The translations under genes were made by a program, and so were the position numbers. Under the pieces are notes generated by a model. The model did no database searches. It was given only the letters and a program-made list of their open reading frames with translations, and was not told the origin of the DNA. A DNA stretch of 64,000 bases. Origin: Kwoniella bestiolae CBS 10118 (taxonomy: Eukaryota > Basidiomycota > Tremellomycetes > Tremellales > Cryptococcaceae). The stretch is taken from contig NC_089241.1 of the NCBI RefSeq assembly GCF_000512585.2, forward strand, positions 7,830,001 through 7,894,000. Direction: 5' to 3'. Shown piece by piece: positions 40,829-52,476 of this stretch (the first letter of the stretch is position 1; each line of letters starts with the position of its first letter).

Positions 40829-42796
40829 TCAATCATCTTCCCCATCGTCGTTATCTCCCGTATCAGGTGGTAATGTGACGTAGTCATTCAACCTATAATA
40901 ATCTCACGGGGTCAGTACAACCTCCAACGCAAGATCACTTTTGATCGATGGATTGCGAATGCGAAATACTCACAGTCTGACAAATGGTCGCATCACCACC
41001 AGAACATCGTACAGCTGTTCTTGGAAATCTTTCGAAATGACTTGTTCGTCGGTAAAACTGAGTAGGACGAGAGCACAGTATCAGTATCAGCTCGATGCGA
41101 TCGATGGATTTCCCTCCGAGCAACCAAGACCAGCAAAGCACAGTGACCTTGCTCCGCAACTCCAAAAGAGAGGTCCACTACCAGCACCATAGCAAACTCA
41201 CTGATGCACCACAGCTATACTCCGTAATTTCAATAAATCAATATCCTTATGATCCTTCTCCACCCCTTTAGGAGCAACTTTCAACTGATCATCATTCCCA
41301 AATACGTTCTGTCTCCCACCCTTCTTGTGTGGTTTGGCCTCTCCAAATAACCTCACAAACTCTTCCTGTTCTATACAATCCCTGAACCTCTGAGGGTCCG
41401 ATAGGAGATTATGTCGTATTTGAGCTAATTCATTCTTGCCGGGCTGCCATATACCCGCTGCGATGAGGGATCTGTCGTTGGGTGAGATTGAGAGATGGTA
41501 AGCTGCGAATATGCCTTTCCGACCGCCTCGGCTGGTGGACATGGAGAAATTGCGTTTGTAAGGTGTTTTGTCGGATGAGAAGCGGACGTCACGGTATATG
41601 CGGTGCTAAGTGGTAATATATCAGCAAAGAACAAACTAGCATCATAGTCCATAGAGACGAGAATTGGTTCGCTGTATCGATTAAGGACTGGCCTAAGCTA
41701 TGGAGGAGCAGGCTGCAACATTGAAGAATCGCGCCAAGTCAATTTGAAGTTAGTACAACTCACAATGATATCCTTAGGAGGCAAGATCGGCACCTCGTCG
41801 TCCGCTTCATGGAATTTCGACTGCACCAGCCCCACAAAGGCCTTCCACTCGTTCTCGGCTTGGCGGAAGGACGGTTCGTGCGATCTGAACCATTCTCGAT
41901 CGTTTCGTTCGGGTATTTGAAGGTTTTTGAGGAAGTTTAAGGTATTTTGAGAGATCCTTCCGGGGGGGACTACACATGATTGTATTGTTGAATTAGTCAC
42001 CTTCATATACGGTATATAGCTGACAAAAAGATGAGAAGCGATTTTTGAAGGAGGGTTAAGGCCAAGTATGTAAAGCAAAAATTAACCCACCCTGTCCAGT
42101 CTTAGGAGCAGGATATATCCTTCCTGCAATCTCCTGTCCTTCCTCCAATTCTACCTCTTCATCATCCTGTTCATCCTCATCATCATACCCCTCTATCTTA
42201 ACATTACTCTTACTCCTAGCCATACCACTGGACAACTTGACCTTCTTCGCTGACCCATTCCCGCCTCTACCACCCGAAAGTGATTTCCGCTTATGACTTT
42301 TCCTCCTCGGTTCCTCCTCATCCAAAAATTCAGAATCTACCGACCCCTCTTCGTCGGACTCTTCGATCGGTTCGTCCGGCTCGGAAGAAGACGAAGGGTC
42401 AAAATCGTCTTCTGAGCCAACATCATCCGATGAGCTGGGGTCGTCAGATTCTGTCAAACCACTAGGTGAATCCCCATCTTCATCTTCATCCTCGTCTTTC
42501 ACATGAGTCTTACCCCCACCTTTCACGGCAACCTTGACCTTGGGGTTCGACTTCCCCTTTGTATTGTTTTTACCGGTTTTATCGAAATATGGTGAAGTCT
42601 TTGCTGATTTCTCGATCCATTTTCCCCTAGAGGTTCTCGTCGGTGTCGAAGTCACGCTGTTCTTCAGAGGGGTAGTAGAATGCTTCTGAGCTGATCGTGT
42701 GGGTGTCGATTTGGCTGATGATGCTGCTGCTGCAGAGGATAGGCGGGGGGATGAACGCGCTTTTGCTTGGGTGGGAGTGGACTTGGCTTTGGCCAT
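40829..42796 (-). CDS. DUF2461-family protein with long basic/acidic N-terminal tail
   Basis: The N-terminal half is low complexity: Ser/Thr/Lys/Ala-rich basic sequence (AKAKSTPTQAKARSSPRLSS), then long Asp/Glu/Ser runs and KSHKRKSLSGGRG, likely nuclear. The C-terminal part, over several exons, is the DUF2461 domain: ISQNTLNFLKNLQIPERNDR and EWFRSHEPSFRQAENEWKAF, IHRIYRDVRFSSDKTPYK, GIFAAYHLSISPNDRSLIAA and GIWQPGKNELAQIR. It ends VVMRPFVRLLNDYVTLPPDT. The family is widespread in bacteria and fungi; its biochemical function is unknown. The ATG at 42794-42796 is the first good start and is divergent from DBP4 across 422 bp. The stop is at 40829-40831. Confidence 0.92.
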
Positions 42797-43218
42797 GTTG
42801 GAGGACCGGCTTGCTTGAGTGACTGAGATATCAACCGGTGGTATCGATTTGAGCAAGACCTATCAATGTGGAGCTCTTCGTTAGCATTTGCTAAGCTCCC
42901 AGCTGCTTCAATTACGGTATATATATATGTATGTACTGTACGAGTGTGGATCCATCTCAACGTCGAGATCTATGACCTCTCCTACGCGTGAACATTGATT
43001 GAGCTGTATGACGACATGACTCAGCTTTCCCACGGTGGAATCGAAGAGAACATCAGGCACGGTCGGCACGTGGCAAGTTGTGATATTTTCAACCACCACC
43101 TGTCAAGATTTTTCAGTGTGCTTATGCTGGGTTGTGTTGATGTTTTGAGCATTAAATTATAACCATTCAATCTATATACGCCCCTCGACGAGATATCCTG
43201 GATAGTGGAGCTCACAAC
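42797..43218. promoter_or_regulatory. Divergent promoter of DUF2461 gene and DBP4
   Basis: A 422-bp spacer between outward-pointing starts, with a TATATATAT stretch near 42919-42927. No gene is seen. Confidence 0.55.
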
Positions 43219-46200
43219 ATGGCTTTCGTAGATAACAAGGCTTCTTCCTCGAAACCGAACAATGGATTCAAAGGGAAAGGCAATGGCGGCAAGGGTAAAC
43301 CTGCTCAACCTCGATTGAAGAGTAATCAAGCTAAGAGGTTGAAGATCGATGAGGAGCTGAAAGAGCTGCAATCAAGGGTGGACAGCTGGGTGAGCTAACT
43401 GAAGCGATTGAGCTCGAATAAGCTGACGGATGATATAGGTACCTCCGGCCGAGATCACTTTATTCAATGATCTCCCTCTTTCATCCCGAACGCTCAAAGG
43501 TAAGCTACTTCTGCCAAAGCTGTCTCAGTATGATGGCTTATAGGCAATACGTTACAGGCCTCAAGAGCAGCCATTTTCTCAACCCCACACCAATCCAACA
43601 ATTAGCCATCCCCCCTGCCTTACGAGGGCAAGACCTCCTCGGATCAGCCAAGACCGGCTCAGGTAAAACTTTAGCCTTCCTCATCCCGATGCTAGAGCGA
43701 CTCTACCTCGACAAATGGGGACCCATGGACGGACTGGGAGCCGTAGTGATTTCACCTACTAGGGAATTGGCCGTGCAGACATTTAACCAATTGAGGGATA
43801 TAGGGAAATACCATAATTTCTCGGCGGGGTTGGTTATAGGTGGTAAACCGCTTAAAGAGGAGCAAGAGCGATTAGGAAGGATGAACATCCTTATTGCTAC
43901 GCCTGGGAGATTATTGCAGCATTTGGATAGTACTGTCGGATTTGAATCGTCAGGTGTAAAAGTCTTGGGTGAGTTTAGCTCATTCGTTGGCCCTTCTAGA
44001 TTGTTGGTACAGGAAGCTGATATGGAGTTTCGGAATGAGAACAGTCCTTGACGAAGCAGATAGATTACTTGATTTAGGGTTCTTACCGGCCCTACGTGCA
44101 ATTATCGGCCACTTTTCACCTGGTATAACAACTTCCAACCCATCTACCAAACCCAATCGACAAACCCTGCTTTTTTCAGCGACTCAGACGAAAGATTTAG
44201 CTGCATTAGCTAAACTATCGTTGTATCAACCTCAATATATCAATTGTAATAAGGCTGGAGAAGAGGGTGTGGTACCGTCAAATCTAGAACAATACTATGC
44301 GGTCGTTGGGCTGGAGAAGAAATTGGATACGTTATGGGGATTCGTAAAGAGTCATCTGAAAATGAAGGGAATTGTATTTGTCACTTCTGGTAAACAGGTG
44401 AATCACTTCATTTTCTCAGTGCTATCACGGGTATATCCATAGAGTGGCAATACTAAGGGAACTTGCTGGCTGCTCAGGTCCGATTCATCTTCGAGACCTT
44501 CCGAAGGCTCCATCCAGGTCTACCGTTAATGCACCTACACGGCAAACAGAAGCAAGCCACGCGACTCTCAATCTTTCAGAAATACTCTTCTTCCAAACAT
44601 GCCCTTCTGATCTGTACGGACGTAGCAGCCAGAGGATTAGACTTCCCAGCTGTAGATTGGGTTATCCAACTGGACTGTCCCGACGATGTTGATACCTACA
44701 TCCACAGGATTGGACGAACAGCGAGGTATCAAGCTGGAGGTCATGCCCTGACGTTGCTTTGTCCAAGCGAAGAGGAAGGGATGTTGAACAGGTTCAAAGA
44801 GAGGCTGTTGGAGGTCAAGAAGATAAAGATCAAGCAGAGTAAAATGGGGGATTTGAAGCAGCAGATGCAGAATTTCGCGTTTAGGGAGCCGGAGATCAAA
44901 TATCTGGGTCAGAGGGTGAGTCGAGATTTTTTCGTTGTCGGATTGTGCACCTCGAACATTTCTTCGAAAAATGGTGCTTACTGTGGGAGTGCCCGCTGAC
45001 ACTACCGCTGATACCCTCAGGCTTTCATCTCGTACATGAAATCAGTTCACATCCAGAAAGATAAATCGGTATTCAAATTATCTGAGTTACCCGCAGAAGC
45101 CTTTGCAGAAAGTATGGGTCTTCCAGGTGCACCCCAGATCAAGTTTGCCGAGCAGAAAGCTGCGAAGGTCAAGGGTGGACCGAAGAAGGATGAGGAGAAG
45201 CAGGTTGAGGAAGTAGAGGGGAGGGGCGTCGTGGGGAGTGATGAGGAATCTGAGGAAGAAGGCAGCGATGAAGAGGAAGAAGAGGAAGAAGAGGAAGAGG
45301 GTGATTCCGACGAGGATGAAGCCGAAGAGGAGGAAGAAGAACAAATCAGTGGAAGCGAGAGCGAGAGCGAGGTGTCGTCAGATGATAAGGTGAGTTCTCG
45401 ATTCAGCGTTGACTTTCAGCTCGGATATACTGACTCATCTCTCTACTTCTTAGCCCAAGTCCGCTCCAGCCGTGAGAACGAAGTACGACAGGATGTTCGA
45501 GCGAAAAAACCAATCTATTTTGACACCGCATTATACCGCTTTGATCTCTCAGGGAGATGAGGAAGAGGGCGAAGAGGATGATGTATTCACTTTGGCGAGG
45601 AAGAATCACAATCTTTCGGATGACGAGGACCAATCGGATTCTGATTTGGTGAACGTAGCAGAAGGTAAAGAAATGGGGAAACCTCTGATCTCATCTGAAG
45701 ATCTGTCGAAGAGGAAGCTCAAAGCTGCTACGTCCAAGAAAAGTAAACTCAAGACCGGCGGTGTAGGTGAGAAATTGATATTTGACGAGGAGACTGGAGA
45801 GTCAAGGAACTTCTACGAATCGGGTAAAGATGTGGAAACTCAGTTCATGAGTGAGGAGAAGAGACGCGAGTACCTTGACAAGCAGAGGGAGAGGATGAAG
45901 GTTGATAATGAGGTTGATAAGAGGGTGGCGAAGGAGAAGAGGAACGAGTTGAAGAGGAAAAGGAAAGAACGGGAGAGGGAGGTGAGTCATGCTTTCTTTG
46001 TACATTCTCGCTGTCGTGAAAATCACATGTCGACATACATCGGACGAACTCAACCATTGGCTCGACCATGGTGCTGATCTACAATCTTGAGATAGTCGCG
46101 TAAAGAGTATATGGACGATGACGACGAAGACGATGGACCCGTCGCTTATATCGGAGGAGCAGATGACGGGGATTATTCCGACGTCGAGCAGCAGGGAAGA

Positions 46201-46356
46201 AACAGATCACCCTCGCCTTCGCCAGAACGTGAAATTAGGAATAAGAAAAAGAGGAAGAACAAGTTCAAGCCTGATGCTGAGGTTGATGACACAGCGAGTA
46301 AAGGAAGGTTGGAGGATGATGAGGAGCTGGCTTTGAGGTTGTTAACGGGTGCGTAG
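43219..46356 (+). CDS. DBP4: DEAD-box ATP-dependent RNA helicase DBP4 (HCA4)
   Basis: A nucleolar helicase of the U3/U14 snoRNA-dependent steps of 18S rRNA maturation. All motifs are visible: Q motif FLNPTPIQQLAIPPAL, motif I SAKTGSGKT, Ia PTRELA, Ib TPGR, II VLDEADRLLDLGF (joined over an intron), III FSAT, IV GIVFVTS, V DVAARGLDFPAVDWVIQ, and VI HRIGRTAR. The post-helicase segment RAFISYMKSVHIQKDKSVFK and LPAEAFAESMGLPGAPQIKF is characteristic of DBP4. The C-terminal part is a long Glu/Asp-rich acidic region with lysine clusters, as in orthologues, ending in ELALRLLTGA. The ATG is at 43219-43221 and the stop TAG at 46354-46356. Confidence 0.96.
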
Positions 46357-46848
46357 GGGCCCAGTGTAGTATAGGGTTGGATGCATTCGTTTGCTCGGTC
46401 CCGATAAAAGCATCAACAGTTTGGCGTTCGTTCATTCATGATATTATACATCCCTTTCAGTCTACTGTGTTTATTTTATATTCACTACAATACGATGACG
46501 AAGCACGAGAAAGGACTACAGCAAAATTACCAAAATATCATAAGACATACTGCCATACGTGGTTTTATTTTATTTTCTATAGAAGCTATCAATACAAGAG
46601 CATAGTCCCTGATCAAGAACGGAAGAGGAAAGGAAACTGTCTACGGAAGCTCATCATAATCATTAATAATATTTGATCGTACAATCGGTTTCCGGGGGCA
46701 TTAGCGGAATGAGCGATAAGGAATATAGATACACTGATTACGTCGGGAGAGGGGAAAGTTCAGATGGAAGAAGATACACACGATGGACAATATATCAAAA
46801 GCCCGGAAAAGAGAAAAAGAGACATGTGAGAGAGGGAAGGGAAAGACG
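46357..46848. other. Convergent intergenic spacer
   Basis: A 492-bp spacer between the stops of DBP4 and the leftward Ser/Pro-rich gene. It is AT-rich in its left part (about 46430-46680) and has no supported gene. Confidence 0.55.
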
Positions 46849-47810
46849 TTAAATCATCAAATGGTCGACACCTTGTGTCAATGCATTATTGCCTTCTACC
46901 TCATCATCATCGTCGTGGTGGTGTTTCGCATTCTCCTCGTCCTCCGAGATCGGATCATTCTTGAACAGCAAATCATGAGGTGTCGTGGGAGTCAGGATGG
47001 CAGTCGAAGCTGATGAAGCGAAGGACGATGATCTGGAGGAGTCGGTCTGGGTGGTTGACAAGGATGGTCTGGGAGGTGTGAGCGAAGGGTGGACGTAGAT
47101 CGTTGGGATCTGTGGTGGGGATTGGGGTGACTAGAGGAACGGAATCATACGTTAATACTCATCTTGAAGCTAGGCTGGTTCGGAAGAAGTCAAATGCTCA
47201 CCTGATAATTCACGTCTTTCTCGGTCAACACCCCTGCTCTGTTCCTTGTGGGAGTCCTTTGTAAGTTGATATTCTCAATGTCCACCATTCCCATCCCCAT
47301 TCCCACTGGTCTGGACATCTGTTGAGTGGGAGGCGAAGTGTTTCCCTTCTGACCTATCGAGCTCAATGTCCTCTCCAATGGAGGGGCAACGAGCACCCGT
47401 TTATCAGGCGATAAGTGGCCTGAGGAAGGTGCAGACGCAAGCGCATAAGTGGCATTGGATGTGGATGCGCAGAATGAGTGTGATCGATGGGAGATGGTCG
47501 GTCGTTTAGGCTTGCTGGGGAGGGAGGGCGAGGCAGGAGAGATAGGTGAGATGGGAGAAATGGGGCTGGGGATAGAGTAGGGAGATACCCTCGATGTATT
47601 GGGGGTTGACGATTGAAGGGATAATAATCTCCTTGGGAGGGGCCTGGAGGAAGTGGAACTGTTTGAATGGAATGAGAATCCCTGTGAGGCGGAAGGGCAG
47701 TCAAAGGGATTGGGAGTGAGGAAGGGAGCCGGTGAAGGTTGAGGAGAGTACGATTTTTTGCGTTGACTCCCAAATGATGGAGAGGGAGAACGAGTCATAG
47801 TTGCTGACAT
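46849..47810 (-). CDS. Hypothetical Ser/Pro-rich disordered protein
   Basis: Two exons, the first from 47810 to about 47200 and the second from about 47130 to 46849. I do not recognise the family. The chain is dominated by Ser, Pro and Thr with many SP and TP pairs (PSPISPISPISPASPSLPSK), which are possible proline-directed kinase sites. Perhaps conserved elements are RRLLSLQSSTP, MVDIENINLQRTPTRNRAG and LTEKDVNYQ. The C-terminus is His/Asp-rich (HHHDDDDEVEG). No signal peptide or membrane segment is present. It is likely cytoplasmic or nuclear and largely disordered. The spliced model is supported by a good GTGAG donor, but the exon 2 start is approximate. Confidence 0.75.
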
Positions 47811-50766
47811 GATGATTGATGGTATAGTGCGTATGTCGGTTCTTTGGGGTTCTGATATGGTTTCGTGCCGTTCTTTCCTCTTTATCTATCTTATAACTCA
47901 GATAATCAGATTCCAGTAAAGTCAAAGTCGACTCGGCAAGGATCCATCCAGTGTGATGCGTATACGATACACTTATCAGATGACTTGATGTTGGTCTTGA
48001 TCTTGAGCTGGATGTTCGCCTTGAAACAGATTGAGGTACTGGTATGTATTTGCTTTGGCACGTTCACTGGCACTTATCCTATTTGACCTTCAGATGGGAT
48101 ATGTTATCGCAGAGCTTTGAGCTTGAGTCTGAGTTTGAGTTCAGTTGATGACGAATCGACGTTCCACGGGTGAAAAGGTGCAAGTGAGAGCGGTGATAAG
48201 GATGATTGATTATGATTGTGTTGGAGCAAGTGGTCTAGACAACCAGTTGGGACGAGTCGATGTGATATGATCCAAGTGAGTTGATTTGTGATGATACTTT
48301 AATTCCTTTCAGTGATGTTTCGGAGGTTGTGTCGTGTCGCAGTACTGAATAGAAGATGTATGAGATATGGTTGAACGAAACAAAGCAGTCTGCTTGAAGA
48401 GCGAAACGTTATATACGAGTATCAACCAAGAACCATAAATGCGAGAAGGACCGATATTGATACCACTCAAATAAAAGATATCACGAATCGTCCGTCAAAC
48501 TCTTGATACCTGGCTGGCCCTTCGAGGCTAAGCGTTCCGAATAACTTGTTTTCCAAGATTGATTATTTGATTAATCTTAGTTGATTATTTTCCCACGACT
48601 TATTTAGTCCACTACGGAGAGGAGAGGACACCTTTCTACCAAGATTCCAAAGATTTTGGTTTTATCTTGAATAGTTGGGTATTTTGGGTTTTCATTATAT
48701 CTAATTCCAAGCTTGAAGCTAAGATATATACTATAGGGTATATCTCTATCACACCCCAAATACAGGTAGCCTTCCCTACGAGCGAGTATGAGTTCTGAAG
48801 CTACGTTGCGAATGCCCGTCGATCGAGCCGAGATGTCGTTGCATTCCCTCGTCCTTATGCAGTAACAGAGTGAAGTGAAACCCCATCTCGGTTCGGTTTG
48901 TTTACATCCCATCCCAGTTGTACGTCGTACTAGAGTGAGATGTATAGGGATATCCTTAAATTCCGGGATACCTTTCGAGATGAAGATCAGGTCATTAGCG
49001 TAAGAAGAGTACGCTAAATTCTAAATCCAGGAGAAAATCTTCCGATCCTGTTCCGAACAACGCAGACGCAGTTAAAGTAGTATTCGAAGCAGAACCGTCA
49101 CAAATGGGGTCGAGACAAAATTACAACATCCAGTACAACAAACTTATCGTCCCTGATCCACTAGTACTAACTCTCTCACGTTCACGTTTCATTTCACGAA
49201 AAAAGCGCATTCCTATCCGTAGATCAGGTTCGAGTCACCTTACGTGCTGAATCAATCACAGACCACTCATTGTGTCACGCTGAAGCCAACTAATCCCACA
49301 CCTCGAAACTTGCTTTCGGTTTCCACGAATCTCGATGACATGACATGACATGACATGTGTCGGACGGGTAAGACGTAAGATTACGAGATACGCGTAAGAT
49401 CACGGCGCGAAATATGTCGTGATTCTGACGTGTGCAAGCTGACGTTGACGTGCCAAAGGGATCTGGACTGTCCATCCATGTGCAATTGGTGTTATTCGGT
49501 TCACTTCCAATCATCCTTTCCTCGAAGCCACGCTATCATTGCCAGAGAACGCGAGTTGCTGATCGAACGCATCAGGGGTGTGTGTCTGCCGTGATTATTC
49601 TAGATGGATCGGAATGTCACAGTAGAGATGGGGCTTTACAGATCTGAAACCCGCCTTGAGTTACGAGGAACGCAAAGGATGAGTATGAAAGGCCACTCGT
49701 ACCTTCTACGAGAAGACCTCACCCGTCCTCGTAAGAAGGATGCACGCGTACCTATGTAGATGCTTATCCAGCTGTTTATCACATCTCGGGACGGACGGAA
49801 TCATACCGGAACACGGCGAAGGGATGTCCGATCGCGAGTTGTAAGAGTACTCGTACCAACGGAATGGTAGATTCGTCCCTACTGTATTACATTACCCCTG
49901 TACTAATCAAATGCAAAATTGTATTTCTTTCCCACAACCCTTCGTGCTTTCGAGAGATACTGAAGGGGACTATGGCATGGCAGGATCTCTCTCGCTTCGG
50001 CGAGGATGATATCTTCCGGCCGCGACTTGCGTGGTCATGTCCATGTGTACAGGTAGACTAAGAATCAAGCACCCCAAAAGTCAAGTCTGAACGCGGACGG
50101 GACTGATTTTTCAAAAGAAATACAGTAGGTGTTTTCTGAAGATATCATGATGTCGTAGTAAAGGAATACCACAGGATACGGGTCAGCAGTTTATGAACCA
50201 CGATCTCAAATACTCTTTGACGAGCCGAGCCCAAGTGGAAGATACACCAACCAGGTCGACCGTTGCGGATGGTGTTCAGAACACTTCGCAAGTCGTCGAG
50301 TGGAGAGAACATTGATCCATCGGCACAATAAATCGATCAACCCCCTTCACAGTTGAAATTGGAGATGAAGGCGTATGCAGGACTGACCGACTGAACTTGG
50401 TTTACTCCTGGGACGGCCAACGTCATGTCTGCACTGCGCAAGCCAAGCGGACGTGTTTCATGGGAGTGTACGATCACATCAAGGCAACCCGATGTCGGAA
50501 ATCGAGTACATCAATGACCATACGACACTAATTCACAGTCTGCGAACAGATTTATCAATTGGCTAACAACCTTAGAACGAATGATCTATGTGACTGAACC
50601 TTGTGCGTGGAGCATGACGTAGCATATCAATTGAATGGGAAGTAAAGTCGCACGTAGGCATGAGACGAGTGCGAGACATGCACATGATATGACTATCCAC
50701 CTATAACATCGTGCAATTCCATCTGGTTGCGGACTGTTCCATAGAGTCTGCAAACATCAATTCGGA
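47811..50766. other. Gene-sparse 2.96-kb region
   Basis: Promoter of the Ser/Pro-rich gene on the left, then about 2.4 kb in which I see only short frames lacking codon bias or family similarity. An AT-rich patch with TTGATTATTTGATTAATC-type repeats lies at 48558-48595. A (TGACA)4 repeat lies at 49336-49355. No tRNA, rRNA or transposon end was recognised. It could hold an untranslated RNA or a diverged gene. Confidence 0.4.
49336..49355. repeat. Short tandem repeat (TGACA)4
   Basis: Four perfect TGACA units in the gene-sparse region. Confidence 0.9.
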
Positions 50767-51405
50767 ATGGGCTTTCTGCACCTCACTACCACCGCCATCG
50801 CTGTGCTCTCTCACACTGCCTTCGCGATGGCTTCTAGCGATACCACCCCTACTCCGTTCCACTTCCATCATCAGGGACGAGAACTCAACCTGATTCCGGG
50901 TGAACCACTCCTATATTACGCCCTCAACAAAACCCCATCGCCCGGTCCACCCTATCCCAAACCGCCTAAAGGCGATTCGCCCCCACCAACATCCCCCGAT
51001 GAAGAGCCAGATTGGCTCGATCCACCCGACTTCACCAATCCAAAAGGATACATAGACGACGAAGGCAAGGGCCATGGATCGATCGACTACGGATGGGCAT
51101 TGGAAGGTATACCCACCTTCAACGGTGAGAGGGAACGTAACCTGTCTGAGGAGTCTAGGGCGTTGGTTCAAGCAGTTTTAAAAGTCAATGAGGGGTTGGG
51201 GGTCGTTAATTTTGGTAGTTCGGGTATATGGGCTGGGTTGATGGGTGTTATTAATACTGATTGTCCTTGTTTTCCACATGTGTGCGGTGGAGAGGGGAAG
51301 GGAGACATCAAAACAAGCTCTTCTGGTCAAGAAGCCGATTCAGAAGCTCGACTGGGACTAGACGTTGTGCGTCCCGTTAAAGATCCGGGTGAGGAACAGG
51401 AATAG
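50767..51405 (+). CDS. Predicted secreted protein of unknown function
   Basis: A single-exon frame of 212 residues starting MGFLHLTTTAIAVLSHTAFA, which looks like a signal peptide with a short hydrophobic core and small residues at the cleavage region. The mature part is Pro- and Asp-rich at first (PGPPYPKPPKGDSPPPTSP), then has more globular-looking segments (GSIDYGWALEGIPTFNGE, LVQAVLKVNEGLGVVNFG, GLMGVINTDCPCFPHVC). Three Cys are clustered in DCPCFPHVC. I do not recognise the family. It is isolated, with nearly 3 kb of gene-free sequence upstream and 1.07 kb downstream, which suggests a condition-specific gene. It could have a further exon after 51405, but none is evident. Confidence 0.6.
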   Translation: MGFLHLTTTAIAVLSHTAFAMASSDTTPTPFHFHHQGRELNLIPGEPLLYYALNKTPSPGPPYPKPPKGDSPPPTSPDEEPDWLDPPDFTNPKGYIDDEGKGHGSIDYGWALEGIPTFNGERERNLSEESRALVQAVLKVNEGLGVVNFGSSGIWAGLMGVINTDCPCFPHVCGGEGKGDIKTSSSGQEADSEARLGLDVVRPVKDPGEEQE

Positions 51406-52476
51406 GCATGGGTGAGTGATCGGTGTATATCACGAGTGATGTCTTCCCGCTTCGAGTAAAGGAAGTTGTCTGTGTTACAGATTCGGTGCAAATATCGCTT
51501 AAACTGACGTGTTAGTACAAGATCCTCGTCCACCCGCTGTGTCAACCACGTACTGTATGGTTTGCAAAGCCCTCTTCGATTTTCGATCGACAAGTCTGGG
51601 CATGTCGTTGGCCTAAGTATCATGTATCTCGTGTCTATATCTAATGTCAACCGTGAATGCATATGATCACTCTCTGCTTGTCAGCTATAGTGATCGTCTT
51701 TTTCCAAGTCTTCGTGGACCTCTCATCTCAAGCAAAGTTCAGTAGCATAACGCGGCGCCAGCGTAACTCATACTCATTGAGATGAGGGAAAGAAACAGTA
51801 CCATAATTTGCATATGAGTAAGAAACATTTATCTAACGTAGCTTTCCCTCTTTCCTACAAATGATGGCGTTCAGTATCTAAACCACTCAACTCAAATGAG
51901 CGGGAATAATCCGGAATACATCATACCATCTGATATCATTTACTGAATACTTCTATCTTTGTGCGTTGTCATCGCATGATACGGTATTCTCACTTTGCAA
52001 ATTCTAATTCTGAACATCGCAGATAGCGCCAATGCATATGTAACTCTTCATTCGTGATTGTCGAAAGGTTTCGCATTCTCCACGATCGCCTTGTGACCAA
52101 TCGAAATGTAAAAACTTGGTCATGATTGGTGATGTTGAAGCGATGTGTCCCTTCGAGATCTTTACGCCGCTTCTGCTCGGCGAAAGGCCCTTCCTTACAG
52201 TAGAGTAGAGGTTTAGTGAGGTTTCGTAGTGATGGGGTAGAAACGTTGGAAAATGAGATTATAAGATTGAGGTCCGTTCGTATTTATCTTCTCCTCTCTG
52301 CTATATCGTATTCGTCGTAAAAGAAGGAATGAAGAGAATGTCGAAAGGGAAGCCGAAGATGGGATGGTAAAAGGTGTCATTGCTCGTATCGTTATGAATT
52401 TGTCGTTTTTATTTGAAGCTCTTTGTTTTCGAAACGAGCTCGTTGGAATTGAAATTGGAAGGGAAAGGAAGTTCAA
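51406..52476. other. 1.07-kb convergent spacer
   Basis: A long spacer between the stops of the predicted secreted gene and PBS2. I see no supported gene. The right 250 bp is probably the PBS2 3' UTR. Confidence 0.45.

Noticed and set aside
48604..48912. 102-codon ATG-started frame on the minus strand
   Set aside because: Composition and codon use do not look coding, and no domain, signal peptide or splice extension is seen.
49224..49245. GGTTCGAGTC string resembling a tRNA T-loop/B box
   Set aside because: No matching A box about 50 bp upstream and no acceptor-stem pairing could be found.
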